From Stutzerimonas stutzeri (GTDB lineage Bacteria > Pseudomonadota > Gammaproteobacteria > Pseudomonadales > Pseudomonadaceae), in NCBI RefSeq assembly GCF_038561965.1, contig NZ_CP139348.1:186001-250000 (forward strand): a DNA stretch of 64,000 nucleotides, written 5' to 3'. The stretch's first letter is position 1, and each line of letters opens with the position of its first letter. Positions 48,952 to 58,460 of the stretch are shown piece by piece. Under the pieces are notes generated by a model that did not search any database, was not told the origin of the DNA, and saw only the letters and a program-made list of their open reading frames with translations. Position numbers and translations under genes: made by a program.

Positions 48952-51228
48952 ATGAACGACATGGAAAACATGACCGCGAATTCCGATGTGCAACGGTTGG
49001 ACTTCAATACGCCAGCACTGCAGCGCAAGCGTCGCATCCGCGCGCTGAAAGACCACCTGGCGCGCTGGTACGTATCCATCGGCGGTCTGGCGGTGCTGGG
49101 CGCCATCACGCTGATTTTCTTCTACCTCGCGCAGGTCGTGCTGCCGATGTTCCAGGGCGCCGAGCTGGAGAGCCGCGCGGCCCAACAGCCGGCGTGGCTG
49201 GCCGATGCTGGCGAACCGCTGCTCTTGGCCATCGAGGAGCAGAATCAGGTTGTTCTGCGTCTGGGTAAAGACGGCCAGGTGCGTTTCTTTGGCCTGCGCG
49301 ACGGTGTTTTGCTGTCGAGCAAGGCCCTGCCACTGCCGGAAGGCAGCCGCATCGTCTCGGTTGGCCAGGACACGCCCGGAACGCGTCGACTGGTATTGGG
49401 CCTGGATAATGGCCAGGCGCTGGTGGTTGAGCACAACTACAAGCTCACCTACCCGAACAATCAAAAGACGATCACTCCTGAACTGGCCTATCCCTTCGGT
49501 GAAGAGCCTTTGCAACTCGATCCGGAAGGGCGTGCCATCGACCGTGCGGCGATCAGCCTGAACGGCAAGACGCTGCTGGTTGCCGGCGCCACCGGCACCG
49601 CACTGCATGCCCAGCGCATCGCCAGCAGCGAGAACCTGCTGACCGGTGAGGTGACCCTCGAGCAGGAGCGCCTCAACCTGCCGCAGATGGCTGAACCGAT
49701 TCGCCAGTTGCTGATCGACCCACGCCACATGTGGCTCTACGCGATCAGCGGCAAGGCCAGCGCTGACGTGTTCGACCTGCGTCGCAAGCAACTAAACGGC
49801 CGCTACAAGCTGGTCGGCGACGGCAGCGAGATCACCAGCGTCAGCCCGTTGCTGGGCGGTATCTCGCTATTGATTGGCGACTCCAAAGGCGCCATAGGTC
49901 AGTGGTTCATGGTGCGTGCGGCCGATGGAGAGGCCGAGCTGAAGAACGTGCGCAGCTTCAAGCTGGGCAGCAGCCCGGTTCGCCAGATTTTGCCGGAGGA
50001 GCGTCGCAAGGGATTCCTCGCGCTGGATAACAGCGGCAATCTCGGCGTCTTCCACAGCACTGCACATCGCACGCTGGTCAAGGAGCAGGTCGCTGACGGC
50101 GCCGCGCTGGCGGCCATGTCGCCGCGGGCCACTCGTCTGCTGATCGAATCGAGCCAGGGTCTGCAGCGGTTCGTGATCGACAATCCGCATCCGGAAATCT
50201 CCTGGAGCGCCCTGTGGGGCAAGGTCTGGTACGAGAGCTATCCAGAACCGGATTACGTCTGGCAGTCCACCTCGGCCAACAGCGACTTCGAACCCAAGCT
50301 GAGCCTCGCGCCGCTGGCCTTCGGTACGCTCAAGGCAGCCTTCTACGCCATGCTGCTGGCGGCGCCGCTGGCTATCTGCGCGGCGTTCTACACCGCTTAT
50401 TTCATGGCGCCCAGGCTGCGCAGCAAGGTCAAGCCGATCATCGAGTTGATGGAAGCGCTGCCGACGGTGATTCTCGGCTTCTTCGCCGGCCTGTTCCTAG
50501 CCCCCTTCCTGGAGAACCACCTGCCGGGCATCTTCAGCCTGCTGTTGCTGATGCCGGTGGGCATTCTCTTCGCCGCCTGGACCTGGAGTCGCCTGCCGCA
50601 GGGCGTGCGCCTGGCCGTGCCGGATGGCTGGGAAGCGGTGCTGCTGATCCCGGTGATCCTGCTGATCGGCTACGGCTCGCTGGAAATCAGCGGCCATCTG
50701 GAGAACTGGTTCTTCGGCGGTGACATGCGCATGTGGCTGTCCAACGACATGGGCATCCCGTTCGATCAGCGCAACGCCCTGGTGATCGGCCTGGCGATGG
50801 GCTTCGCGGTGATCCCGACGATCTACTCGATCGCCGAAGATGCCGTGTTCAGCGTGCCGCGCAGCCTGACCCTGGGCTCCCTGGCGCTCGGCGCCACGCC
50901 CTGGCAGACGCTGACCCGCGTCGTGCTGCTGACCGCCAGCCCAGGCATCTTCTCGGCGCTGATGATCGGCATGGGCCGTGCCGTGGGTGAAACCATGATC
51001 GTGCTGATGGCTACCGGCAACACGCCGATCATGGAAGCCAACATCTTCGAAGGCATGCGCACCCTGGCGGCCAACGTTGCAGTGGAAATGCCCGAGTCCG
51101 AGGTGGGCGGCACCCATTACCGCGTGCTGTTCCTCGCCGCGCTGGTGCTGCTGATGTTCACGTTCGTGATGAACACCCTGGCCGAGCTGATTCGCCAGCG
51201 CCTGCGCGGCAAGTACGCCAGCCTGTAA
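48952..51228 (+). CDS. pstC: Phosphate ABC transporter permease PstC (long form)
   Basis: PstC is one of the two permeases of the phosphate importer. At 758 residues this is the long Pseudomonas-type form, more than twice the E. coli length. A first membrane segment (about 44-68) is followed by a periplasmic region of nearly 400 residues with repeated beta-strand patterns, then the permease core from about residue 460 with APLAICAAFYTAYFMAP, LMEALPTVILGFFAGL and the EAA-type loop SLTLGSLALGATPWQTLTRV. AGGAG lies just before the ATG at 48952. What the large periplasmic domain does is unknown. Confidence 0.94.
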   Translation: MNDMENMTANSDVQRLDFNTPALQRKRRIRALKDHLARWYVSIGGLAVLGAITLIFFYLAQVVLPMFQGAELESRAAQQPAWLADAGEPLLLAIEEQNQVVLRLGKDGQVRFFGLRDGVLLSSKALPLPEGSRIVSVGQDTPGTRRLVLGLDNGQALVVEHNYKLTYPNNQKTITPELAYPFGEEPLQLDPEGRAIDRAAISLNGKTLLVAGATGTALHAQRIASSENLLTGEVTLEQERLNLPQMAEPIRQLLIDPRHMWLYAISGKASADVFDLRRKQLNGRYKLVGDGSEITSVSPLLGGISLLIGDSKGAIGQWFMVRAADGEAELKNVRSFKLGSSPVRQILPEERRKGFLALDNSGNLGVFHSTAHRTLVKEQVADGAALAAMSPRATRLLIESSQGLQRFVIDNPHPEISWSALWGKVWYESYPEPDYVWQSTSANSDFEPKLSLAPLAFGTLKAAFYAMLLAAPLAICAAFYTAYFMAPRLRSKVKPIIELMEALPTVILGFFAGLFLAPFLENHLPGIFSLLLLMPVGILFAAWTWSRLPQGVRLAVPDGWEAVLLIPVILLIGYGSLEISGHLENWFFGGDMRMWLSNDMGIPFDQRNALVIGLAMGFAVIPTIYSIAEDAVFSVPRSLTLGSLALGATPWQTLTRVVLLTASPGIFSALMIGMGRAVGETMIVLMATGNTPIMEANIFEGMRTLAANVAVEMPESEVGGTHYRVLFLAALVLLMFTFVMNTLAELIRQRLRGKYASL

Positions 51229-51303
51229 ACAAGGTCCGCCTGCGGGCGGGCGATAACGCGGTCGTTAGCGGCCGCGACGAGACTTCGGAAAAGGTATCGA
51301 TCC

Positions 51304-52974
51304 GTGAAAAAGGATTCGCTGAACACCTGGGTCAAGAGCGGCACACCCTGGATATGGATGAACGCCGGCGCGGTGTCCATCGCAGTGATCATGACCCTGG
51401 GTCTGCTGGCGATCATCGCCGTGCGCGGTCTGGCGCATTTCTGGCCGGCCGACGTGATGGTTTCTGACTACAGCATGCCCGGTGCCGAGATGCGGGTGCT
51501 GGCCGGTGAGGTCGTGCAGGCCGAAGAAGTACCGCGTGCACGTCTGGCTGCCAGCGGGCTGCCGGTTAACGTCGAGGGTGGCGAGTTCATGACCCGCGAG
51601 TTGCTCAAGGTGGGCAACCGTGACGTCTATGGCGCGGACTTCTCCTGGGTAGTGGGCGAGTGGCTGAGCAATCAGCGCCGGCCAGCCGATCTGATGGTCC
51701 TAGAGCGTCGCGAGTGGGGCAATTTCTATGGCTATCTGCTCAATGTAAAAGAAGCCGGTCAGCTGGTTGCCGAGGGTGAGGGCGCCTGGGACGAGCTGCA
51801 GCGTCGTATCGACCGTGTCGACGACCTGCACGGCGAAATCGCGCGCATCGAGAAGGTCGATATCGGCCGTATCAACCACGGCCTGGAGCGCCTGCGCCTG
51901 AAGGCCCGTCAGCTTGAATTGCAGGACAAGCTGGACGCTGCGGCGCAGGCCGAGCTGGATGCTGAACGCGCCCATTGGGATGCCGAGTATCGGGTGCTGG
52001 AAGAAAAGCTGGTTGCCCTGCAGCAGGCGTTCAACCGCGACAGCATCACCGTGCGCACGGCCGATGGCCGCGAGCAGGAAATTACCCTGGGCAAGGTGGT
52101 GCGGGCCTTCCAGCCCAATGCCATGTCGACACCGCAGAAGCTGCTGTTCTACTTCGCCAAGCTGTGGGAGTTCGTCAGCGACGAGCCGCGTGAAGCGAAT
52201 ACGGAGGGCGGCGTATTCCCGGCGATCTTCGGTACTGTGCTGATGACCATGATCATGGCGGTGATCGTCACCCCGTTCGGCGTCATCGCGGCCGTCTATC
52301 TGCGCGAATACGCCAAGCAGGGCCTGCTCACCCGCATCATCCGCATCGCGGTGAACAACCTCGCCGGCGTGCCGTCGATCGTCTACGGCGTGTTCGGTCT
52401 AGGCTTCTTCGTCTACGTGCTGGGCGGCTCGCTCGACCGCCTGTTCTACCCCGAAGCCGCGCCGGCACCGGTATTTGGCACGCCGGGGCTGATGTGGGCC
52501 TCGCTGACTCTGGCGATCCTTACCCTGCCGGTGGTCATCGTCGCCACCGAGGAAGGCCTGGCGCGTATCCCGCGGATGATTCGCGAGGGCTCGCTGGCCC
52601 TCGGTGCTACCAAGTCGGAGACGCTGTGGAAGGTGGTGCTGCCGATGGCCAGCCCGGCGATGATGACCGGCCTGATCCTCGCCGTGGCCCGCGCGGCCGG
52701 TGAAGTGGCGCCGCTGATGCTGGTCGGTGTGGTCAAGCTGGCACCGAACCTGCCGCTCAACGGCAACTACCCTTACCTGCATCTGGACCAGAAGATCATG
52801 CACCTGGGCTTCCATATCTACGACGTCGGCTTTCAGAGCCCCAACGTCGAGGCGGCGCGCCCGCTGGTATACGCCACGGCGCTGCTGCTGGTGCTGGTGA
52901 TTGCCACGCTCAATTTCAGCGCGATCTACATTCGCAACCACCTGCGCGAGAAGTACAAGGCGCTGGATCATTGA
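51304..52974 (+). CDS. pstA: Phosphate ABC transporter permease PstA (long form)
   Basis: The 556-residue PstA is also a long form: a membrane segment at about 18-40, then a periplasmic insertion of some 250 residues with coiled-coil character (RLKARQLELQDKLDAAAQAEL), and the permease core from about residue 305 (TPFGVIAAVYLREYAKQG, GVPSIVYGVFGLGFFV, EAA loop GSLALGATKSETLWKVVLP). The start is GTG at 51304. It follows pstC by 75 bases and precedes pstB by 98 bases. Confidence 0.94.
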   Translation: MKKDSLNTWVKSGTPWIWMNAGAVSIAVIMTLGLLAIIAVRGLAHFWPADVMVSDYSMPGAEMRVLAGEVVQAEEVPRARLAASGLPVNVEGGEFMTRELLKVGNRDVYGADFSWVVGEWLSNQRRPADLMVLERREWGNFYGYLLNVKEAGQLVAEGEGAWDELQRRIDRVDDLHGEIARIEKVDIGRINHGLERLRLKARQLELQDKLDAAAQAELDAERAHWDAEYRVLEEKLVALQQAFNRDSITVRTADGREQEITLGKVVRAFQPNAMSTPQKLLFYFAKLWEFVSDEPREANTEGGVFPAIFGTVLMTMIMAVIVTPFGVIAAVYLREYAKQGLLTRIIRIAVNNLAGVPSIVYGVFGLGFFVYVLGGSLDRLFYPEAAPAPVFGTPGLMWASLTLAILTLPVVIVATEEGLARIPRMIREGSLALGATKSETLWKVVLPMASPAMMTGLILAVARAAGEVAPLMLVGVVKLAPNLPLNGNYPYLHLDQKIMHLGFHIYDVGFQSPNVEAARPLVYATALLLVLVIATLNFSAIYIRNHLREKYKALDH

Positions 52975-53072
52975 TTGGCGCTGCAAGCAGGCCGCACGCT
53001 TCCAGACGAAGCACCCCGGCCAGGCTTGCAGCCTGTAGCTTTGCAGCCTGAGGCTGCGAACGGAGCGAGCAC

Positions 53073-53900
53073 ATGCAAACCAACACACATTCCATCGATA
53101 TATCGGCCCTCGGCCGTGACAAGCGCAGCCTGAATCTGGCCAAAGAGCCGGTGGCCATCGAAGTCCCTGATCTGAGCCTGTATTACGGCCAGAAGCAGGC
53201 GCTGTTCAACGTCAGCATGAACATCCCGCGCCAGCGCGTGACCGCCTTCATCGGTCCGTCCGGCTGCGGCAAGTCGACCCTGCTGCGCTGCTTCAACCGC
53301 ATGAATGACTTGGTCGACGGCTGCCGCATCGAGGGCGCGATCAACCTCGATGGCACCAACATCTACCGCAAGGGCGAAGATGTCGCCGACCTGCGCCGCC
53401 GCGTCGGCATGGTGTTCCAGAAGCCCAACCCGTTCCCCAAGAGCATCTACGAGAACGTCGTCTACGGCCTGCGCATCCAGGGCATCAAGCAGAAGCGCGT
53501 GCTCGACGAAACAGTCGAATGGGCACTCAAGGGCGCCGCGCTTTGGGAAGAAGTGAAGGATCGTCTGCACGAATCGGCACTCGGCCTCTCCGGCGGTCAA
53601 CAGCAACGCCTGGTGATCGCCCGCACCATTGCCGTGCAGCCGGAAGTGCTGCTGCTCGATGAACCCAGTTCGGCCCTCGATCCGATCTCCTCGCTCAAGG
53701 TCGAAGAGCTGATCTACGAACTCAAGGCCAAGTACACCATTGTCATCGTCACCCACAACATGCAGCAGGCCGCGCGGGTGTCCGACTACACGGCGTTCAT
53801 GTACATGGGCAAACTGATCGAGTACGGCGACACCGATACGCTGTTCACCAACCCGGCCAAGAAGCAGACGGAAGACTACATCACCGGCCGCTACGGCTGA
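53073..53900 (+). CDS. pstB: Phosphate ABC transporter ATP-binding protein PstB
   Basis: PstB is the cytoplasmic ATPase of the phosphate importer. The 275-residue protein has Walker A GPSGCGKST at residues 61-69, the signature LSGGQQQRL, Walker B LLLDEPSSALDP and the H-loop VTHNMQQAARVSD. All are intact. The ATG at 53073 has CGGAGCG upstream. The gap before it contains a repeated GCAGCCTG motif of no obvious function. Confidence 0.97.
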   Translation: MQTNTHSIDISALGRDKRSLNLAKEPVAIEVPDLSLYYGQKQALFNVSMNIPRQRVTAFIGPSGCGKSTLLRCFNRMNDLVDGCRIEGAINLDGTNIYRKGEDVADLRRRVGMVFQKPNPFPKSIYENVVYGLRIQGIKQKRVLDETVEWALKGAALWEEVKDRLHESALGLSGGQQQRLVIARTIAVQPEVLLLDEPSSALDPISSLKVEELIYELKAKYTIVIVTHNMQQAARVSDYTAFMYMGKLIEYGDTDTLFTNPAKKQTEDYITGRYG

Positions 53901-53908
53901 GGCCATGT

Positions 53909-53991
53909 GAAATCGCCCCTGGCGTCGTCGGGCGCGCTTGCCGTACTCGTATGTACTTTCTGCGCGCGCCCTCCTCGCCAGGAACGATTTC
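53909..53991. repeat. Long imperfect inverted repeat after pstB
   Basis: Arms GAAATCG..CCTGGCG..GGGCGCGC pair with GCGCGCCC..CGCCAGG..CGATTTC across a 24-base loop, giving a cruciform-prone 83-base element directly after the pstB stop. It has no T run. It may terminate or protect the pst mRNA, or be a mobile palindromic repeat. Confidence 0.7.
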
Positions 53992-54028
53992 CCAAGGGCC
54001 TCACCAGGGCAGGGACGTGAACAAACGG

Positions 54029-54052
54029 CGTAGGGTGGGCTTCAGCCCACCG
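54029..54052. repeat. REP-like palindromic repeat between pstB and phoU
   Basis: CGTA followed by GGGTGGGCTTCAGCCCACC is a copy of the intergenic repeat found elsewhere in the window. Confidence 0.8.
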
Positions 54053-54181
54053 GGATCGCGCTCGAGGCAAGGCCCACCCACGAACCTCGTTCGTTTTGGC
54101 TGCGCCGCCTCCTGGCGCAGCACGATTTGCCAAAGGCCGGACCGTCCGGCGAGAGAACAACCGTTTCGCAAGGGTTCGCAC

Positions 54182-54910
54182 ATGATCAGCAAAGACAGCC
54201 ACACCCAACACATCTCCCAGCAGTTCAACGCCGAGCTGGAGGAGGTGCGCAGCCACCTGCTGGCCATGGGCGGGCTGGTGGAAAAACAGGTCAACGACGC
54301 GGTGACCGCACTGATCCAGGCCGATTCCGGGCTGGCCCAGCAGGTGCGCGAAGTCGACGATCAGATCAACCAGATGGAGCGCAACATCGACGAGGAGTGC
54401 GTACGCATTCTCGCTCGACGCCAGCCGGCGGCCTCTGACCTGCGGTTGATCATCAGCATCTCCAAGTCGGTGATCGACCTCGAACGCATCGGTGACGAAG
54501 CGACCAAGATCGCCCGCCGCGCGATCCAGCTGTGCGAAGAAGGCGAATCACCCAAGGGTTACGTCGAGGTGCGCCACATTGGCGATCAGGTACGCAAGAT
54601 GGTGCAGGAGGCGCTGGACGCTTTCGCCCGCTTCGATGCTGATCTGGCGCTGTCGGTGGCGCAGTACGACAAGACCGTCGACCGCGAATACAAGACCGCC
54701 CTGCGCGAACTGGTCACCTACATGATGGAAGACCCGCGCTCGATCTCCCGCGTGCTCAGCGTGATCTGGGCCCTGCGCTCGCTGGAACGCATCGGCGACC
54801 ACGCGCGCAACATCGCCGAACTGGTGATCTACCTGGTGCGCGGCACCGACGTGCGCCACCTCGGTCTCGCGCGCATGGCCGAGGAAGTGGAAGGCACCAA
54901 AGAGCGCTGA
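54182..54910 (+). CDS. phoU: Phosphate signalling complex protein PhoU
   Basis: PhoU connects the Pst transporter to the PhoR/PhoB system and keeps the Pho regulon off when phosphate is plentiful. The 242-residue all-helical protein has two three-helix repeats with the metal-binding motifs SVIDLERIGDEATKIAR and RSLERIGDHARNIAE. The ATG at 54182 is chosen by family length; the open frame continues upstream into repeat DNA and is not coding there. Unlike the tight pst genes, it is 281 bases from pstB. phoB and phoR are not in the window. Confidence 0.96.
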   Translation: MISKDSHTQHISQQFNAELEEVRSHLLAMGGLVEKQVNDAVTALIQADSGLAQQVREVDDQINQMERNIDEECVRILARRQPAASDLRLIISISKSVIDLERIGDEATKIARRAIQLCEEGESPKGYVEVRHIGDQVRKMVQEALDAFARFDADLALSVAQYDKTVDREYKTALRELVTYMMEDPRSISRVLSVIWALRSLERIGDHARNIAELVIYLVRGTDVRHLGLARMAEEVEGTKER

Positions 54911-54921
54911 ACCGGGCAGAA

Positions 54922-54993
54922 CCGTAGGGCGGGCTGAGGCCCACCGCATTTCGGAGTGCCTCAGGCCGCTGGTGGGCTGAAGCCCACCCTACG
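54922..54993. repeat. Inverted pair of REP-like repeats (BIME) after phoU
   Basis: One copy (CGTAGGGCGGGCTGAGGCCC...) at 54922-54945 faces a second copy (GGTGGGCTGAAGCCCACCC...) at 54971-54993 in opposite orientation, separated by 25 bases. The pair sits between the convergent phoU and LysR genes and may act as a bidirectional terminator. Confidence 0.8.
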
Positions 54994-55065
54994 CGGGGCC
55001 GTTCGTTTGCTGATATGCATCGGTCGGGCGTGGCATCGCCGAGCGGGCGCTCGGTTGGATGCTGC

Positions 55066-55980
55066 TCAGGTGGTGATCAGCGCCTCGCTCAGATAGTCGA
55101 TCAGCGCCCGCGTCTTGGGCGGCAGATGATGATTCTGTCGCCACAGCAGCCAGGCCGCGCCCTGGTAGGAGCCGGTGTAGCGCCACTCCGGCAGCACTTC
55201 GCGCAGACCTCCTTCTGCTAACGCCCGGGCCGCGGTGAAATGCGGCAGGCAGCTAATCCCAAGGCCCGCCAACGCTACTTGCAGCCGTGCTTCACTGTGG
55301 TTGCTGATGTAGCGGCCATGCACTGTGACCGTTTCCTGCTGGTCGCCGCGGCGCAGGTGCCAGCGGTTGTCCCCGGCACTTTCCCCGAGATACAGGCAGC
55401 TATGGCGCAGCAGGTCCTGCGGATGTTGCGGCTCGCCGTGTCGCTGCAGGTAATCGGGACTCGCGCAAAGCAGCTGATGCACTGGGCCGAGCGGTTTTCC
55501 GGCCAGGCCTTCGGGCGGGCTGTCGGTGACCTGCACCAGCAGATCGAAACCGTCGTCGATCAGGTCCGGGCTCTGGTCGCTGATCTGCAGTTGCACGTCG
55601 ACTTCGGGATAGCGCTGCAGAAACTCCGGCATCAGCGGGCTGACGACGAATTTTCCATAGGCCTTCGGCACGCTGATCCGCACCAGCCCCCGCGGGCTGC
55701 GCATCAGGCGTTCGCCAATCGCAATAGCGGCGTCGGCTGCTTCCAACATGCTGCGGCAGTGCTGATAGAACTCGGCCCCGGCCTCGTTCAGGCGCAACTG
55801 GCGCGTTGTGCGTTCGAGCAGGCGCAGTGCCAGCGCCTCTTCCAGCCGTGCCACCTGCCGGCTCACGGCCGACGGCGTGCTGCCGAGCAGTCGCGCCGCG
55901 GCGGAAAAGCTACCGGCCTCCACGACCCGGACGAACACCGCCATATAGGGCAGTAGGGCTGCGCTGTCATTCGTTCCCAT
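55066..55980 (-). CDS. LysR-family transcriptional regulator
   Basis: The 304-residue protein has an N-terminal winged helix-turn-helix (about residues 8-67, GSFSAAARLLGSTPSAVSRQVARLEEAL split over two helices) and a periplasmic-binding-protein-like effector domain, with the CrgA-type features GLVRISVPKAYGKF and DGFDLLVQV. The ATG at 55980 is preferred over one at 55989 by family alignment. It is divergent from an EamA exporter gene, a common LysR arrangement in which the regulator controls its neighbour; the inducer is unknown. Confidence 0.9.
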   Translation of the reverse strand: MGTNDSAALLPYMAVFVRVVEAGSFSAAARLLGSTPSAVSRQVARLEEALALRLLERTTRQLRLNEAGAEFYQHCRSMLEAADAAIAIGERLMRSPRGLVRISVPKAYGKFVVSPLMPEFLQRYPEVDVQLQISDQSPDLIDDGFDLLVQVTDSPPEGLAGKPLGPVHQLLCASPDYLQRHGEPQHPQDLLRHSCLYLGESAGDNRWHLRRGDQQETVTVHGRYISNHSEARLQVALAGLGISCLPHFTAARALAEGGLREVLPEWRYTGSYQGAAWLLWRQNHHLPPKTRALIDYLSEALITT

Positions 55981-56067
55981 GCGGAACAAGTCCTGTGCTG
56001 TTTCGCTGGATTATCGATGCTGTGGTCACGATGGACAATTGTTCCTGGTGTCGAATGGAGCAGGGTC

Positions 56068-56991
56068 ATGGCGAATAAGTTTGGGCCGGCCGTTTGGCAG
56101 GTCGACGGCATGTTGCTGATGGTGGCGCTTATCTGGGGCAGCAGCTATGCGGTGGCCAAGCAGGCGCTGCTGTTCTATCCGGTGCTGGGTTTCCTGGCGA
56201 TTCGTTTCGGCCTGACCTTCGTTCTGCTGCTGCCGCAACTGCGCGGCGTAGGTCGTCGAGCGCTGCGCCCCGGTATACCGCTGGGGTTGGTGATGCTGGC
56301 GATCTTTCTCTGCGAGACCTGGGGCGTGATGCTGACCAGCGCCAGCAATGCGGCATTCCTGATCAGTCTGTGCGTGGTGATCACGCCGTTCATGGAGTGG
56401 CTGTTGCTGCGCCAGCGGCCGCATCACTCGCTGTTCATCGCCTGCGCACTTTCGCTGACGGGCGTCTGGCTGCTGACCGGCGGCCCACACCTGTCGCTCA
56501 ACGCCGGTGATGTGCTGATGCTCGCCGCCGCGCTGCTGCGCGCCGTGCTGGTCTGCCTGACCCGGCGGCTGACGGCGGGGCAGGCGATTCCCGCGTTGGC
56601 GTTGACTGCGGTGCAGAGCGGCGTCGTCGCGAGCGGCTGCATCCTGCTCGGTTTGTCGTTGCCGGGCGAGCTGCCCGCGCTCCCGGCAGAACCGGCGTTC
56701 TGGTTCGCGACGCTGTACCTGGTGCTGTTCGCGACGTTGTTTGCGATGTACGTGCAGAACCTCGCGCTGGGGCGCAGCAGCGCGACGAGGGTGTCGTTGC
56801 TGATGGGTTCCGAACCATTGTTCGGCGCGATCATCGCCGGCCTTTGGCTGGGCGAGCGGCTGGGGCCGATGGGCTGGGCGGGTGGTTTGCTTATCGTGCT
56901 GGCAACCCTGTGCACCTTGCGGGTAGGGCGCGTGTCGATACCGGCCGCGAAAGCGCGATGCGCGCCGGCGCATGGGGAAATGGGCGGCTAG
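56068..56991 (+). CDS. DMT-superfamily (EamA) transporter
   Basis: The 307-residue inner-membrane protein has ten predicted helices in two EamA repeats, beginning with the typical MLLMVALIWGSSYAVAKQAL and including RFGLTFVLLLPQLR and, near the end, LLMGSEPLFGAIIAGLWLGE. Such carriers export amino acids, metabolites or drugs; the substrate cannot be read from sequence. It is likely controlled by the divergent LysR gene 87 bases away. Confidence 0.9.
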   Translation: MANKFGPAVWQVDGMLLMVALIWGSSYAVAKQALLFYPVLGFLAIRFGLTFVLLLPQLRGVGRRALRPGIPLGLVMLAIFLCETWGVMLTSASNAAFLISLCVVITPFMEWLLLRQRPHHSLFIACALSLTGVWLLTGGPHLSLNAGDVLMLAAALLRAVLVCLTRRLTAGQAIPALALTAVQSGVVASGCILLGLSLPGELPALPAEPAFWFATLYLVLFATLFAMYVQNLALGRSSATRVSLLMGSEPLFGAIIAGLWLGERLGPMGWAGGLLIVLATLCTLRVGRVSIPAAKARCAPAHGEMGG

Positions 56992-57043
56992 ACCAACCTT
57001 TTCGTGGCCATCTCCGTCAGTAAACCCGGCAGACGCCACATGT

Positions 57044-57066
57044 GTAGGGTGGGCTTCAGCCCACCG
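57044..57066. repeat. REP-like palindromic repeat
   Basis: GTA followed by GGGTGGGCTTCAGCCCACC lies between the convergent EamA and GTPase genes, a further copy of the repeat family. Confidence 0.8.
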
Positions 57067-57086
57067 CTAGCGGCAGCCGAAGGGGT

Positions 57087-58460
57087 TCAGTCCTGCTGCA
57101 GTTCGGCTTGCAGCTCATCCAATGTCGCCTGACGCTCGACGTCCTGCAGGCGGGCACCGGGGTTGAGTGATGACCACTCCGGATGGGCGCGGCAGCGCTG
57201 CAACGCTTCCGGCAGCTGGCCTTCGCGCCAACTCTGATCCTGTGGCGTGGCCAGGCGGATAGCCTCGGTCGCAGCGTGCCCGCGGGTGGCGAGCACGGCT
57301 AGCAGTTGGCGCTGGCGCAAGGCGAGCAGGCGCAGCACGGCATCATCGACAGTGAGTTCACGCTGGCCATTGAGCTTGCCCAGCAGGCGATTGCCGTAGT
57401 GCCGGGCGGTCTGCGCACCACCACCAGCGATGGCGCCGAGCAGGGCTGCCGCGCCGAGGGTGATGCCACCGACCATCAGATCGACTCCGGCACCGGCGGC
57501 AGCACCCGCAGCCATGCCGCTGCCAATCTTCACGCCCAGCTGCTTGAGGGTTTCCGGATTGAACAGGTCGTCGCCCCAGCGGCCATCGAGCAGAGGCAGA
57601 TCACCGGCCGCTGCCTGCTCCTTGCGGAAGGCGTACAGGCGCAGCAGCGCATCGACACCGCGCTGCTCGCGGCCACGCACGGCGTCGTGCAATTCACGTA
57701 TGGCGCCACGCTCCAGCTCTGGCTGGGCCGCCACGCTGCGCCGGCAGGCGGCGACGTCTACCAGCAGCTCGGCGATCAGCCGCTGGCCGCTGGCCAGGCG
57801 CGCGGCAGCCTGCGCTTCATGGTCTTCGATCAGCCGTTGCAGTTTGGGTCGTGCCTGTTCCAGCAGCAGCGCCAGGCTTTCGTACAGCCGGCGCTCGCCA
57901 TCCACTGGTGGTGCCACGCTGTCGAAGCGCACCAGCGCATGCAGGCCGAGACGAGCCAGCGCCTGGCGCCATTCCTCCTCGCGATGCCCGGGTTGGGCGA
58001 CGAAGTTGAGCACCGGTAACAGCGGCTTGCCGCAGCCGGCCAGCACCGCGAGCTCGTCCTTGTATTTGGCGAGCACCGGCTCGCGGGCGTCGATCACGTA
58101 GAGCCCGGCGTCGCTGGCCAGCAGCTGGCGCAGCACCTTGGCTTCCTGCTCGAAACGCTGACGTGCCTCGCTGCCGTCGAGAAAGCGCGCGGTGCGCGCC
58201 GGACCATCGAGGCGTTCGCCGGGTCGATCTACGCGCTCGAGGTAGTCGAGCAGGGCGATGGCGTCTTCCAGGCCCGGGGTGTCGTACAGCTCCAGCAGTG
58301 CCTCGCCGTCCACCGACAGCCGCGCACCTTCGACATGGCGGGTGGTACTCGGCCGGTGCGAGACTTCGCCGAAGCCGCTATCACGGGTCAGGGTGCGCAG
58401 CAGCGAGGTTTTGCCGACATTGGTGTGGCCGACCACGGCGAGCTTCAGGGCTTCAGTCAT
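57087..58460 (-). CDS. GTPase with DUF3482 domain
   Basis: The 457-residue protein starts with a small-GTPase domain: P-loop GHTNVGKTS at residues 11-19, a switch region RPSTTRHVEG and the G3 motif LYDTPGLED. The usual NKxD is replaced by LNFVAQPG, so nucleotide specificity should be checked. The C-terminal DUF3482 region (about 200-457) includes a glycine-rich hydrophobic hairpin (IGSGMAAGAAAGAGVDLM, GAAALLGAIAGGGAQ) that may insert in or lie against the membrane. Function is unknown. It overlaps the DUF2868 gene by eight bases, so both are made together. Confidence 0.85.
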   Translation of the reverse strand: MTEALKLAVVGHTNVGKTSLLRTLTRDSGFGEVSHRPSTTRHVEGARLSVDGEALLELYDTPGLEDAIALLDYLERVDRPGERLDGPARTARFLDGSEARQRFEQEAKVLRQLLASDAGLYVIDAREPVLAKYKDELAVLAGCGKPLLPVLNFVAQPGHREEEWRQALARLGLHALVRFDSVAPPVDGERRLYESLALLLEQARPKLQRLIEDHEAQAAARLASGQRLIAELLVDVAACRRSVAAQPELERGAIRELHDAVRGREQRGVDALLRLYAFRKEQAAAGDLPLLDGRWGDDLFNPETLKQLGVKIGSGMAAGAAAGAGVDLMVGGITLGAAALLGAIAGGGAQTARHYGNRLLGKLNGQRELTVDDAVLRLLALRQRQLLAVLATRGHAATEAIRLATPQDQSWREGQLPEALQRCRAHPEWSSLNPGARLQDVERQATLDELQAELQQD

